Assembly: GCA_023634235.1 (NCBI GenBank)
Contig: JAMKCF010000002.1
Coordinates: 9,385,591 to 9,449,590, forward strand
Reading direction: 5' to 3'
Length of the DNA stretch: 64,000 bases
DNA from: Pisaster brevispinus
Taxonomy: Eukaryota > Echinodermata > Asteroidea > Forcipulatida > Asteriidae
Under the pieces are notes generated by a model. It did no database searches. It saw only the letters and a program-made list of their open reading frames with translations, and was not told the origin of the DNA. The stretch's first letter is position 1; each line of letters opens with the position of its first letter. Shown in pieces: positions 9,701 to 23,300 of the stretch. The position numbers and the translations under genes were made by a program.

Positions 9701-12700
9701 ACATGACACATTAATACCACAAGACATGCAGGTATGGCAAGGTGGCAAAATGGAGACACACATTAAGCATTTTACATTTTCTACTGGTTGATCTAAAATC
9801 ACAAAATCTGTATGGCAAATATTGCCTTATACGCATGTCACATTTTGCCATAGGCGTAAGGAACACAAGTAATAAAATGGGAGTGCATGTCCATTCAATG
9901 ATTTCACAACAGACTTTCCTGGATGATGATGGTTCCCTTGGATAACTACCCACTCAATGTTCTTCGGGTTCTATTTCTTTGGAGGAAAAACACAATAGGG
10001 TGACACCTTTAAATCTTGTGTTAACCACTCCACTGGCCGTCTTGGCCAACAGAGGGCATTATACAATGTACATAAAAGACCAATGACAACAACAACAACG
10101 TAAAAACACACAACACCCTACGTAAGCTATGCAGGTATATGTACAGCTGTATTATTTTTAGCTTGGAAACCACTGGCAGCGTTTAAACATTTCTCCCCTT
10201 TTTTTGGAATGCACTTATGCCGATCGTTATTTACATTCACCAAACACGCTCTTAATTTTTTTCTTCTTTTTTTGCCATCAAACATTTCGGCCATCCTCAG
10301 GCACATTATAAATATCTGAACATTAATGTTAATCACGAAACATAGCAATATTTTCGAAACCTGATTGTCTTTCTTATTAATCGCGTGCTGATAACGGCCT
10401 GTAACATAAAATACGGTAGATCGTATTGTAGCAGTAAGCTTACAGAGCATTTTAGTGAAAAACACAAATGGTTAATATAGTATGTACATCTTTCACTCTA
10501 TACAGATACCATTTTACAGTTAATGTTAAGCAACCAATTAACAAGTTAATCAAATCATTTGTAACCCTTTCAAACCAGTGACATCTTTACAATGGCGCTA
10601 AATTATTATTTCTACTCTAACTCGCACTATTGGTACTTTTGTAAAAAGCACTTCTTTTAAAATGATTTTTTTTGAGAGAGAGACAACAAATTCTCAAGAG
10701 TTTAAAAAATAAAACAAAAGCAAGACCTGGCGTGAGGGAAAGGTGTTTGAGCAGATGGAAATTCTACCAAAGTCAACTCTGTCAAAAATGTGCACTGCTT
10801 GCTAATTTTTTAAACCAAGATTGCAAATAAGTCAATCACAGTACATATGGGGACATCTGAATCATGCGACTTTAGTGCTAATTCTGGGTCTAGGCAGAAT
10901 AATCTCGCTGTAGCCAATACATCAGACATGGCCCGCGCAATCACATTCTGTATTATTTTTCACAGTGCCTTCTATTGACAGCGGATTCACTTTGGATGCT
11001 TGGATACGTTTTGATGAATTTTAAAATCAAACAAAAACAACAAAAGTCTAAAATTAAAATCAAGCTAGCAAGATAGCCGTTGTTAAACTGAGTTAACTAT
11101 CAAAAATGGTTTTATAACTAGGATTAATCGATCAAGGTTAAGGTAACCAACTGTTAGAAAGCGTTTAGATTATCTAGTTTATGTACAAGGAAGGACTGAT
11201 AAATTAGCTTAATAACTTAAAAAAGGGACATCATAAAAAAAAAAGCGGGAAAACATTTCTTATCACATGTTATGTACGATTAATTTTTTCACTGATTAAA
11301 ACCATCTAAAAATCTAGCATACAAAATTCTTATTTCAACTTGTACAGGAGACTAAGTATGCTTACATAGTTTATCCTATTCACCTTGGTGAAATTCATAG
11401 ATGAGAGGTAGGATACCAGACCCATGATATGAATTGACTATTATTATGGTTTTGATACACAAGTCAATGGTGTCTAAGCCGTATTCGAATTAAAACAACT
11501 TTGGCTATGGCTATGGGCATTGGCTTTCAGCGATCAAGCCATAGCCACTGCTGAAGTCACCAACTCAGACACAGCTGTTGCCAGTGGCCAAGCCAAGTGA
11601 CTTCAGCTATGACTATAGCCATTGGCGTCAGTGGCATCGTTGGGGGTAAGGGTCTTTTGGCATTCTGGCAGTAGACACTGCCATGTCCATCATTCAGACA
11701 TGTCCTTACACCAGACCAGTTGAACATTTCTCCTATATGTCGCTCAAGGAAAAAAATCCCAGACTTATAAAAGATAAGTGAATACACTTCTGTACATATG
11801 TTTGGCCCACAATCTGTTTAGAAGTCAAAGATGGACGTAGCTTTTAACAGAGGGGCTGAATCTAAAGACCAACAAATTCAACCCCATCAAAAAAGAATGA
11901 ATGTCGGTATATTGAGACTATGAGATTCAGGGAACAATTTGCATTTAAACCTTGGAACTTTTTTGCATTTAAGAATTTATGATTTGCAACCTCAAGTTAT
12001 ATTACAAGATTATAGTTTATCTCTTTGGGTAAGTACAAAAGACAATGGCTTGAGAGTTATCAAATCACACACGTTATTCACATTTAAATTATAAATTATA
12101 CATGGAAATGACAGATTCATAAGCTTTGATTACGTATAATTATCCGCCGTTTATATTTACACGCCAAATCCTCCACTAAAAACAAATCAACTTTTTAAAG
12201 ATGATTTCTTCAACAACGCGCTGATTAACTCTTCTTAAAACTGAAAAAAAAAAATCCCACCACCGTTGAAATAAAATACATGAAACTAAATAACATCTGT
12301 GATTTATATATAACACAATGATTGTCATCTTCTTCAATTTTTCCTTCTATTTTTTTTTCTATTCTCTTTTTTAAAATATTTTTTTACCTGTATTTTCTAC
12401 AATTATTTTAAAAAACAAATTAATGATGAATCCAAAGGAGAACGGATAATCTTTCTGGTTTAAGAAACTAATTCAAGCCAACATTAAGCGGACCCCTGAT
12501 ACTTTCTCTGTATAACTGATGTCCAAAGGGTGTAAACGAAGGAACTAAATTTTGTCAAGGAGTGAAATTTCAGAAAACTGTTGTTGGTGTTTTTTTTTTT
12601 TAAATAAGTGGCAGCCAGTATTGAGTGGAACTGGGTTCCAAAATTGTCACCCAAGTAGCATACTGTCTTCTGTACCCAATACGTATCTTACAAACTTTCC

Positions 12701-13274
12701 ATATTTATAGATTATGTACAATAAGCCTGGGAAAGGGAGGGTAACAAACTATTTATCTCAGTTGAATTCATGAAATAAATCCACAGGATAGCTGTGTACC
12801 ACAAACATTTTTTGGGGAATTGCAAATTATCTTTAAATATATTAATTTCATGACAGCAAAGAAAGAAGGATATATATCGTATTTATGTGCTGTATTTCTA
12901 GACAGATCTAACAGCCACATTTTAAAGCTACATTTAGATCAACGATCCTAACCTACCATTGCCTCTTTGAAATTTGGTTCTTTAACTTTTTGACCTTCAT
13001 TTGTAGGATACTCAATTTTACTATCAATTCTCCTTGATGGATCTCCAGGTGCTTTTCCACAGCCGATTTTTCTTGAAGTGTTCGAAGTGTTCATGATGAA
13101 ATTGAGTTGTATTTCACCATAGTGTAGGGCTGCCCAGCTGGCTGGTTGACACTTTTAACTGATTGGCAGTCTAGATTGTATGTCACTGGCCGGTGATGGT
13201 GGTTTGTGAAGTGGCGCATTGCCTTGTTGGCTGCATGTCTACTAAATGTTGGCTTGTTGCAGTTTGCTGACCAA

Positions 13275-13517
13275 CTAGATCGTTACAAATCTGGCTTTCT
13301 AGCAAGTCAATGCTAGTTGCCTTACTGAGTGGCTGGCAACTTGTTGGATAGTATGCTAAATTGTCACCAGTCTGGTTTTCCAGATAGTCAATGTCTAGTT
13401 GTATTTGTGAGTGGCAGGAAACTTGTTGAATGGTAAGCTAGATTGTAGCCAATCTGGCTTTCCAGCTAGTCGACTGGCTAGTTTACTTACTGAGTGGCTG
13501 ACCACTGGTTTGATAGC
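13275..13517. repeat. Three tandem ~82 bp units in the Eph 3' flank
   Basis: Units start at 13275, 13356 and 13438 (81, 82 and about 80 bp). Each follows the order CTAGATTGT, TCTGGCTTTCCAG, AGTC, CTAGTT, GAGTGGCTGG, AACTTGTTG, GATAG. A weaker partial unit begins about 13169. They lie 0.6-0.9 kb past the Eph stop, probably in its 3' UTR. Confidence 0.7.
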
Positions 13518-14101
13518 CTTCTGGCTAGTGAAGTCCATTTCTTCTTCAAATTCAGTCAATGACTGACAATACAACTTAACAATTCACTCACAGACTGCTG
13601 TCTTACAACAACTGGTTGCCAATAGATTGATTGTAAGTCTACTCATCTAAGTAGACACCAGCCACTTGCACCAGCCACTTATTTACTACGCTACCACCAC
13701 TGTCTACATAACAACTATGTATGAGGCAATCGGCTGATGATTGGTCGCCAGAAGCATGATTTTCCAAACTATGGGCATGGTCCACAGCTAAGGGGGTAAT
13801 TACATACCATCACATCTTGCCCATTATTTTGTCACAATTTTGTGCGAGATTCTGTCAGTGGAACCTCATAAGCGTCACATTTAATGTGGCGGGGGGGGGG
13901 GGACCTTTGTGACCTCTAAAGATGATGTGCTATATTACACCAACATTGGAGTCTTTCTTTTAAAGTGACTGACTGCGCCACGATAGTTTTACAAAATCCA
14001 CACTCAGCTGAAAGTTCCGCTGCAATGAAAGAAGTCTCCTACAGTCCACAAAAAAATCCACATAGATATCTACATAAAGCTGGTCTCCTCTCCAGCCATC
14101 T

Positions 14102-14360
14102 TTATACTAGCGTCTCCTCAGCCTGCTCCAAGTGGGAGCGGATGGAGTGGATGCTCTTCATTATCTTCTTTTGGTGGCCGACGAGGTTCACCCCGAGCCT
14201 CGGGAGATCTCCTTGGGAGAGACGGGCGATGTCCTCTAGGCGGACGTAACCAGCCTGGGAGAAGGTGTCCTTGTACCGACCCATCTTAATGCTGTCCAGC
14301 CACTCGGTGACAGAGTGGAGCTGGGTCAGGTCAGTGAAACTGTTGTTCATCTGATTGACA
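14102..14360 (-). CDS. Eph: Eph exon: SAM domain and C-terminus
   Basis: Acceptor ttctttccag/T; stop TAA at 14104-14102. It encodes [15 protein letters not shown], then the SAM domain ([43 protein letters not shown]) and the tail [12 protein letters not shown]. The SAM fold mediates oligomerisation and adaptor binding. The -TLV end fits a class I PDZ ligand, a common Eph feature. The linker from kinase to SAM is short, about 20 residues. Confidence 0.95.
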
Positions 14361-17300
14361 CTGGAAAGAATTCAAGAATTCAAGATAAATTACAGAACCT
14401 GTCAAATTAGAAACTTAAGCTCAAAATGTGCCTATAAATTTCTTAGAATAAATAGGTAGTGATAGTATTGGCAAAACTACTGCTACAGGTGTGTTTACTC
14501 ATTGAGAATCAGGAATTAAAGAAAAATAATTGTTAAGAGGGAGGGGGAAATTACTTCTGGTTTGAAAATTCTCTCTTTGAATCAAGATAAGGTACAGTAG
14601 GAAATGTTGACCAAACTACTGCTTACTTACATGTGAGTTTAGTGACTTATCCAAATAATAGTCTATAATTTTAAAATATTGCTGACACCTTGTTATGTTC
14701 TCTCTGTGTACTAAATAACAAACATAACTTGCAATATACTGTAAAACTCACTGCAAAACTTACTGAAAATTTTGTTGAACTTTCAAGTGAAAACTGTATG
14801 AGGCAGGTACAAGAATGTTTATGCCAAAATTGCTCAATACTTTTGTTTTGTTGAGTAGAAACTTCAGACATTGTGTTAGACAAGGACAACAATTACTTAC
14901 CCAGCCTTGGCCAGTGGCCTCAAAGCATGGGGATTTCTTGTAAGGCGGTCCAGTGTCGACACAATTGTGGAGAAAGTCGGGCGGTGATTGCGGTCCTTCT
15001 GCCAGCAGTCCAGCATCAGCTGGTGCAGGGCTTCAGGGCAGTCCATTGGAGGGGGGAGACGGTATCCTTTCTCAACGGCACGGATCACCTGATGGTGAGA
15101 AATGTTCGAAGCATTATATTTGAATCAAACTTGAATGATGTACATTTGATGCAAAATATTGTTAGGCATGTTCTAAACATTCGGAAATTAACTGCAAAAT
15201 ACTTGTGGATCAACAAAATGGGCCAAGTTATGAGCCTTGAGGAACCCTGCTCAAAGACATTTGCTCTTGCTTGTCACATCAAGTGCCAAGGAACCCTGTT
15301 CAACTTAAATGACCAAAGTTATGTTGTTTCAACTATTTCACCTTGACCCATACTATTGAAACTTACATCTTGGTTAGGCCAGTTCCAGTAGGGTCTCTCT
15401 CCATATGACATGATTTCCCACATGACAATACCATAACTCCAGACGTCACTAGCGGAGGTGAACTTCTTGAAAGCAATGGCCTCAGGGGCAGTCCATCTGA
15501 TTGGGATTTTTCCACCCTAATGGAGAAAAAGACTCATCAGTTAAAATGGATTCATCCTCTTCACTTTCTTTTGAATGAAGTTCATTAGGTTTGTGGCTTT
15601 CAACAGAAGGCATAACATTTAATTTGTGATGTGGGGCAAGTCATTTACTTAAAAAACTTGAATACAAACTGTCCAAACATAGTTCCTTATGGTCAGTCAA
15701 TCAAACTTCAAAGTTAATCAGAATGTGCTTGAGAACAAGCAGTCCAATCTGCAACAATTCAAACAGTGAAAGTTAGGTTTAGCCTTATCTACATCATTAC
15801 ACTCTCATACCTTAGTCTCGTAGGCTCCTTCGTGTTTACGACGTGATAGTCCAAAGTCGGCCACTTTGCAGACGAGAGTGCTGCTGACAAGGATGTTACG
15901 GGCGGCAAGGTCACGGTGTACAAAGTTCATCTCGGATAGGTAGCGCATACCGGAGGCAATACCACGCATCATGCTGATCAGTTGGGGCACAGAAAATTTC
16001 CCATCGTTTTCCTGGAAGACAGGAATATACAAATCATGAACCTAAGAGAAATTTTGAAAAATAGTTTTTAAGTGACGATTTGGAATGTCTGAGTGTTAAA
16101 AATCTCTTTTTTTTAAATAAAGTTGATCATTTCCCAGTTTTGTCAGATGCCTGGAGTTCTAGGAGGGACACAACAGTCATTACCTCTCATCAAAAGTCAG
16201 GATCTGGGCTCAATTTTATGAAGCTGGTTAACAGAAAGTACTGCTTGGCAAATTTCTTCGCTAAAAGCAAAAAATGAGTGCAGCAGCAGTTGCAAGAACA
16301 CTAACTGTAATTTTGGCTGGAAACAAGTTATGCTGAGCAAAATGTTTCTGTGCCTAGCAAGTTTTTGTGCTTACAGGGTTTATGGAATCGGACCCTGGTA
16401 GTAATAAAGTGTTCAAATTGGCCTGAAAGCTTAAAACAGAGTGACCATCCAAAGGCATGCAAACGTTCTTTTTTGCAAAAAAAAAGGGGGGGGGGACTGC
16501 CTACCACACAAAACTTTGTACAGTTTCTTTCATGGGACTAAAACGGAAGACAAAAAGGAGAAAATCCACTGATCACAAGTTGCCTGCCTGCACGATAGTT
16601 AAAATAAGGTTTTCACTTAACGCAATGTTCGTGACACTTTGGAGGCTTCTGAGCTTCACTGCGTAGATTGGTACAATAATGTCAAGTTGTCAAGTAGAAT
16701 ATATTGCTTTACAACAAAATGATTAAGTAAGCCAAAAGCACTTTGACTGGTATTGGTAGGCCCAATAGAACAAGCATTTTGACTGATATTCAATGTGAGT
16801 GACAATAAGACAAAACGCAACACTCGCATACCTTCAAGAAAGTATCCAGTGATCTATTCTCCATGTACTCAGTCACGATCATCGCTGGCCGAGTCCGGGT
16901 CACCACACCAAGGAGCTCAATCACATTAGGGTCATCAAACTGACCCATGATGGAAGCCTCCGACAGGAAGTCGGCACGGTCTTTGTCCGAGGCGCCAGTC
17001 TTGAGGGTCTTGACGGCTACTTTGCGAGTGGACTTGTCAGGCATGAGCATCAGGCCGGAGCAAACATCACCGAATTCGCCTGTAGGTGACAGGTGGGCAT
17101 AGTTACTAACAATGGTCAAGATTCATATCCATTTTCTTCAAAATATAATTTCAGTTTTTGAAACTACTCTTAAATGAAAGTCCTCAGACAGTTCATGGTA
17201 TGGTGTTTAAGGATCCACATTGAGTTGTTGAAATTACCTCTAAAAGCATTTTCAATCAAGTAAGTGGTTAGTGAAGGTGGCGCCTCTGACAAGTTCCCAA

Positions 17301-20300
17301 TTGACAACAGATTCATCTGTCTTTATGACAGCTTAGTTTCAACTTTTATCTTGTAGCTTAATTGTGCCCTACAGCTTGCGGTAGGTTGAACTTATACAAT
17401 AATTCCCTTGGAGCATTTTAAATAGAGCAGAAGACAGTCATCAAAATGTCATCCAGTATTCTATAGAAATTCGGGGAGAAAAAACTTGGATTCTAGGCAA
17501 TTATACCCAAATCAGTGGGTTCGCCTGGAAATTTCGTGGTGAAAAGGATATAATAAAGCTATGTCAAACGCTCTAACTTTGCTAAGCAGCCAAGTAGTTT
17601 AGTGACCAATCATGTAGAAAATTGGATAAAACTCTTGTGCATTGAAAAAAGAATTGCTTTGCCTGTAAAGACGGCCCAACTTGACACTGTATGACGCTAA
17701 GTGGCAACTATCTTTATAAGAAATTGACTAACACTGGGCATGTTGGGTTGATCATGATAAATTCATGGGAGATTTTTATTTTTGAGAATTGCATACCTCC
17801 TCCAATGACATCGAGAATGCGAATACAGCTGGCGTCAATCTCGGTAGCAAATTCACGGACAGCTTGGACTGGATCTTCATAAGTGAAGGGATCAATGTAC
17901 GTCCTGGCCTTGCCAATATGAGGCAGAATAACAGCTACAAAACAAGAAAATAGTTCATTGGAATTCAAGAAAATTTATCTTAAGAGAGAAGGGCTGAAAC
18001 AGTGGCTGGAGCCCCACATTATTTACATGTGGTTGAAAGTTGTCTGCAAGCTTAAGGATGAAAATGAGGGGCAAGAAAGTGGCTTCTCAAACTGATTTTT
18101 GAAGGATAACTGTACAGGTGTTAGGGTTGACAAAACTGCTGTTATTAATTGCTATTTCAGATATTTACAACTATATATGTTGAAACCATGTAACTTTAAA
18201 AATCTGGATTCCTTCTCTACACTGTTGCAAAAATTATGAACAGGGAAGAAAGTACATTATTTGGAACAATGCCAAGAGATGGAGAAAGCTTGATATGTTC
18301 TGGTAACTTGACGAAGTATCATTCCCTCTCTATTCACAAATTACATCCCTTTTCAAATATTCAGTTTGCTTTATTTTCAGAATTTTTTTCTCATTGTACA
18401 ACATGTTGTAGTTTAAAATGTCAGACCTACTTTTATTCCACTACATTTTGTACATGTAAACAGATATCAGCAGAGCAGGTAGAAAAAAGGTCTCAGTTTC
18501 TTCAAATAAGGTTAGTATTCATGACAAGCTAGTCTCCGCAGATTGTCAAACATTTCATGTTTTTTTATCTTCCCCTCTCCAAACCCCCCCCCCCAAAAAG
18601 AAAAAACATCTGTGAGGAGATTGCATCTATTTACACTTATAAATCCACCTGCCACTGCGACAAGAAATCTGGGACAAAGCAGATTGACGTGAAGGGAATA
18701 GAGACTGTTGAATGGGTGAAAACAGAAATTGAATTTTTTTTTTCAAATTAAGGATCATTGCATTGTGCGCTTTCACAAAAGGTTTTGAAGTTATGAGTAA
18801 TCCAACTCAAAATGTTGCCTTAGGGAGTTTCTAAGAGATAATGACATGTCAACAATATCATCCAGTGTCCCTTAACGTGGAGGGTTGTGGGTGAAATGGT
18901 TTGTGGGAAATGGGAGGGCATCGGGAGAAATTTTGCAAAAGATATTTTCAAATGTTTTTGGTTTTTTTTATATATTAGTTCATTCACACCGCCTCCCTGT
19001 CACCATGGTAAAATACTTCCACGATGTAGAATGATGAAACGGCCAAGATTGAAGAACGAAAAATACGGGGATCTACGAATGACCGTGTAGAGTCTATGTT
19101 TCCCAGCCCCACAGCAAATAACATCATGGAGGCTATCAAAATAGATAAAAGCTGAGACAAAATTGCAGGTGCTTGTCTTTGTCGAAGGAAATATCCTCTT
19201 AAGCTCTCCCACAAAGGGAGTGTTTTTGTCTGTTTTTCTGACGCCGATGGCAAGAGGGGGACACACAAAAAGGCAGTTTGAAAAGCAGCGGGATCATGTC
19301 ATCGTGTGGATAAATGATTTATACAGTTGGGTTGACTATTCTGCCATTTGATTTCTTAATTGCCCAGGCAAACATTACACTGAACAAATATTGAAATTTA
19401 TCATGGATTTTCAATTTATGTGAGTGATACTTAACAACAACACCAAAAACTTTATAGCATGATATAAAATATTAAGGGGGCAAATTGTAAAGACATTCTT
19501 AAATTATAAAATTGGCTTAAATCTAAAAACACATCTGAGACTTACCTTGGTTTAAACCACATGTAGCACATAATTTTAAAACAATTTTCCAAGATCTTTA
19601 TATAACAATAATTACCTTCTCCATTAGGGCCATTGGAATAAATCATTCCGTTTGCTGTTGGCGGCATTTCCTTTTTCCTATAGGAGGAACAAAGATTTTT
19701 AAAAGACGTTATTTCTTGAAAGTTTCTACTTATTATGTTCAAATACCAAGGTTTTGTCCATGGACAGAAACTGCTTAGCTCTAGGTACAAATGTTCATCA
19801 CACGGCAGTCACATTGCCCCGCATCACAAAGTCTACAAGAATAGCAATGAGGTTTAGTTACCAAATCAGACTGGTGCTCAAGAAATGATACCCAATTCAC
19901 AATGACCTACTTACGTCAGACTACTGGCTACTAGACAAATATGGCTGCCATGTGACAAAGCTGTCTAAGCAAGCAAACTTTAAGCACAAGAAATACAGCT
20001 TTGTTACCTGAACTGCATGTCTGAAGTGCTGATTTTGAGGGTAGGGTTTTGCAATAGGAAGCTTTTAGGAACATTGATGGCATTAGTGAATTATCAAATT
20101 GCATGTATTGTTTGTTTGAAGCTTTTCTCAGGCACACAAGTACATTTGGGATTAAATTTCAAGTACACACAGTTAACATTCAGTCAGTAACTAAGCAGCA
20201 CGCTTAGAAGTTTAACTAGAACTGTTTCAAGTTAGCTCTGCAGGAAGTTTTGTTGTTGTTGACAAAAACAAAATACATTTTCAGTTGTTGTCTTTTAGAA

Positions 20301-23300
20301 GCTGGAACCCCTACCACTTTATCAAGACAATCAGAAGATCCAAAGTTAAAGACTTGTTAAATTTAGAACTGCAAAGACTTGATTAAATTAGAGAAAATAA
20401 TTTGATGTGGAAACCTTTGAATTAACTTGGTTGATATAAATATAAATATACTTATTTTAGAGATGCAGACTAAACATCTTTCCTTTACAAGTAGTTCACA
20501 ATATTTACTGAATTGACAGTAGTTTTCCTTGTATTTCTCAAAACTGTTTTAATTCATAAGACCTGATCCCACCCCAAGCCCTGAAAGGAATATTCTGGGG
20601 CTAATTTACATTTAAGAGTTATTCCAGTCATGGAAACCCTTTCAACAGGTCAAGACTGAGTGAGTGTTTGTCTTTGATACAGCCGCTGAATTTAGCCATC
20701 TACTGGCAAACTGAGTAAAGTAGCTCAGAACGTGCTCTTTTATTTCTTTTCTAGAACCATGCTTCTAATTTGACCAATGTTATTTTACCAGCCCATTATT
20801 CGCCCATAATGTCTAGATCAAGTTAGGTATCACTTAAGCCCCTCCCTCTGTTTACATCAAGATAAAGACAACAGGTTAGTTTCAAAGCTGTCCACAAAAC
20901 CAACTTCAGAATCTCAAGTTTTCATTACAAGAAAATGTTGGGTTTTTTTTTGCGAGGTATGAACAAATTATGACAATGGTTGGGAAGGGGAAAAGAAAGA
21001 TTATAAAATTTGGTATGCTGGAAGTATTTGACAAATTAATATTCATGAAGAAAATTATAATAAAGAACATTCTAAATCAGCTCAGTGAAAATGGAACTTT
21101 TTCAAAGAACACACAATTTATTTATTGTTGTTAAAGTAGGTTGTTTTTTGTGGTTTTGAATTTCTGGTATTTGCTAATCTCAAAAGTATGCAGCTGTTTG
21201 AAGACACCTCAAACATAAATTTTGTGTGTTCCGGTAAAGTTCCATCACAAACTGCATTATACATATGAAATAGCTGCAGATGTACATGTACATGGTAAAT
21301 TAAACATAATATGCACCAAAATGAATGAATGATTTGCATAAGGTTATCGATATGCAAGACTTGTATGCAAAGTAAAAGGCATAAATTAACCCTTTTGAAA
21401 CAGAAATGTACAGCTACATGTAGATGAGGAAAATTAACAAAGCCGTAAATCAAACAATTAAAGCAAACAAAATGCCCGAAATGGTAGCAGATGATGATAC
21501 ACCAAGAAAAATTTCATATTTCTAGCGGAGGATGACCATTCAAAATGCTCAATGCAAATTGTTGCCATGGAAATCAGATGTGAAAACATTTTGCATAAAA
21601 AGATTGTGAAGGGGATGTAAGTGCACCTACATAAGTAAACCATTTTGCTGATTTTCTCCCTTGTTTTTTTGCTGGTAAAAATTCTTTTAGAAATTCTTTC
21701 TTATAAAATATTCCATGATTTCCCTGAAGCACAAAATCAAAACCTCACAACTTTTCAGTTGGACATGATAAATGACATGAGTTTTTCGGATGCTGTAACA
21801 AAATAAACTGGAAGACAATGGTACACAAAGACACCAATTTTTGATACCGATGAATAAATCATATTCACAAAAATTATTTCTGGATGGAATTTTCAGGATG
21901 GGTACAAGCTGAACTCAAAAACACAACATTTCTGTTTGGGGGGACAAAAAGTTCTGAAGACCTGACGACAGATGTGTTAGTGAGAGAAATGATTTTTACC
22001 CGTTATTCGGACAGGAGGCAATCTTTAGGTACAGCTGGTTAGCCTTGCGTCTGTGAAAGCCCAAGTTGACGCCCAGGTTGATGGTTAAGTCGTTAGGTTT
22101 GTTGTGAGTGAGGAAAGTGAGTGAGAGAATGAGTGATGAGTCAATGGAGCAATAGGTAAGAAGGAGGAAGGGGAGGGGGGATAAAGGGAGATGCATAACC
22201 ATGGTTCAAGAATAATATATCAATAGTCAATTAAGTTAGATTTGAATTTGTGGAGTGGGAGTACAACCGGATTAATTTTGTAGTAGCAACATAGAAATAT
22301 CTTTATCAAAGAAAAAAAGCTGTCTGTTTAGAACAGAAGCAACTCCTAACAGTTTAATCCATTGTGCTACTTCAAATCAAACTTCCACGGATATGGAAAA
22401 AAAATCATCTTGTGATGGATGAAACATTAATATGCAAATTTCAACTATGGGCCGCTTAAATCCATATTGTATACTTCACACGAATGTGACCGCAAAGCCC
22501 AAAGACAACATTTTGATTCAGTTTGATTTATTCAATCAAACACACATTACATTGGCCTTCAAATTTGTGTCTCATTTGTATGAAAATGTGACTTTAAGCA
22601 GTCGGCAGAAACAGTCGTTTCCTTGGCCAGATTTCTTGGGTTACAGATGAAAGAGAGATGTTTGTTACACTATGCACAGGGGGAAGTGCTTACTAATAGC
22701 ATGTCAATTCAGATTTCATCATATCTCAGCAGCAGATTCTTCATCTCATGATTAAAAAAGTACCTAAAATAAACTTTTTAGGGGGAAAAACTTTTTTTTC
22801 AGGGCAAGAACCATCTACCAACAACAAGGTGACAAAAAATGATTTGTATTGTAATAAACAAAATGATACGGTCGTTTACCATTTATGACTAAACTAACAC
22901 TTTCACTACCATGGTTACACACCTAGCATGATCATGACAAATGAATGATTGGGTGAAAAGGTCAGGGGTCAAGGGCTTGACATACAAGCAGGGATAGAGG
23001 GCAGCATACAGCTCAAGACAAGAACCAGCCAGAAAACAAACACAAAAGAAAAGTGGAAGACTATAACAACCTTGTCGCATGACAATTTCTACAAATACAG
23101 GCATTTATTTTGTTTTGTTGTTTGGAGAACACAAAGAGGGAAATTAAGCTAGTGTAAATAAATAAGATGATTTATCCAGGATTTGGGTTATGAATGAGGA
23201 GAGAACCTACAACCGATGTTCATGAGCCCCAATGGACCAGAAACTTTATCAGGAAAGTTTGACATCAGCACATACCACCTCCAAAACAATTCCTTGAGGT

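Larger units (their letters stand above)
6488..14101. other. Convergent intergenic/3' UTR region
   Basis: No coding exon is recognised. It should hold the 3' UTR of the left gene (plus) and that of Eph (minus). Possible Eph poly(A) hexamers (TTTATT on plus) occur near 8414, 9058 and 9219, among others, and I cannot choose between them. Other contents are G runs at 7170-7182 and 13891-13902, a small hairpin with ACTAGTTCC arms at about 8003-8035, a direct AGGTCA pair at 8669-8681, repeated GCCATAGCCA-type motifs at 11500-11640 and the tandem repeat at 13275-13517. Confidence 0.6.

Noticed and set aside
14873..15346. 157-codon plus-strand frame
   Set aside because: It is the antisense of the Eph kinase exon at 14901-15088 plus intron sequence.
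19163..19351. Frame containing FLTPMA, similar to a minus-strand frame near 9711-9953
   Set aside because: The similarity covers only about 30 bases (GCCGATGGCAAGA-type) and is probably a fragment of a dispersed repeat, not a gene.
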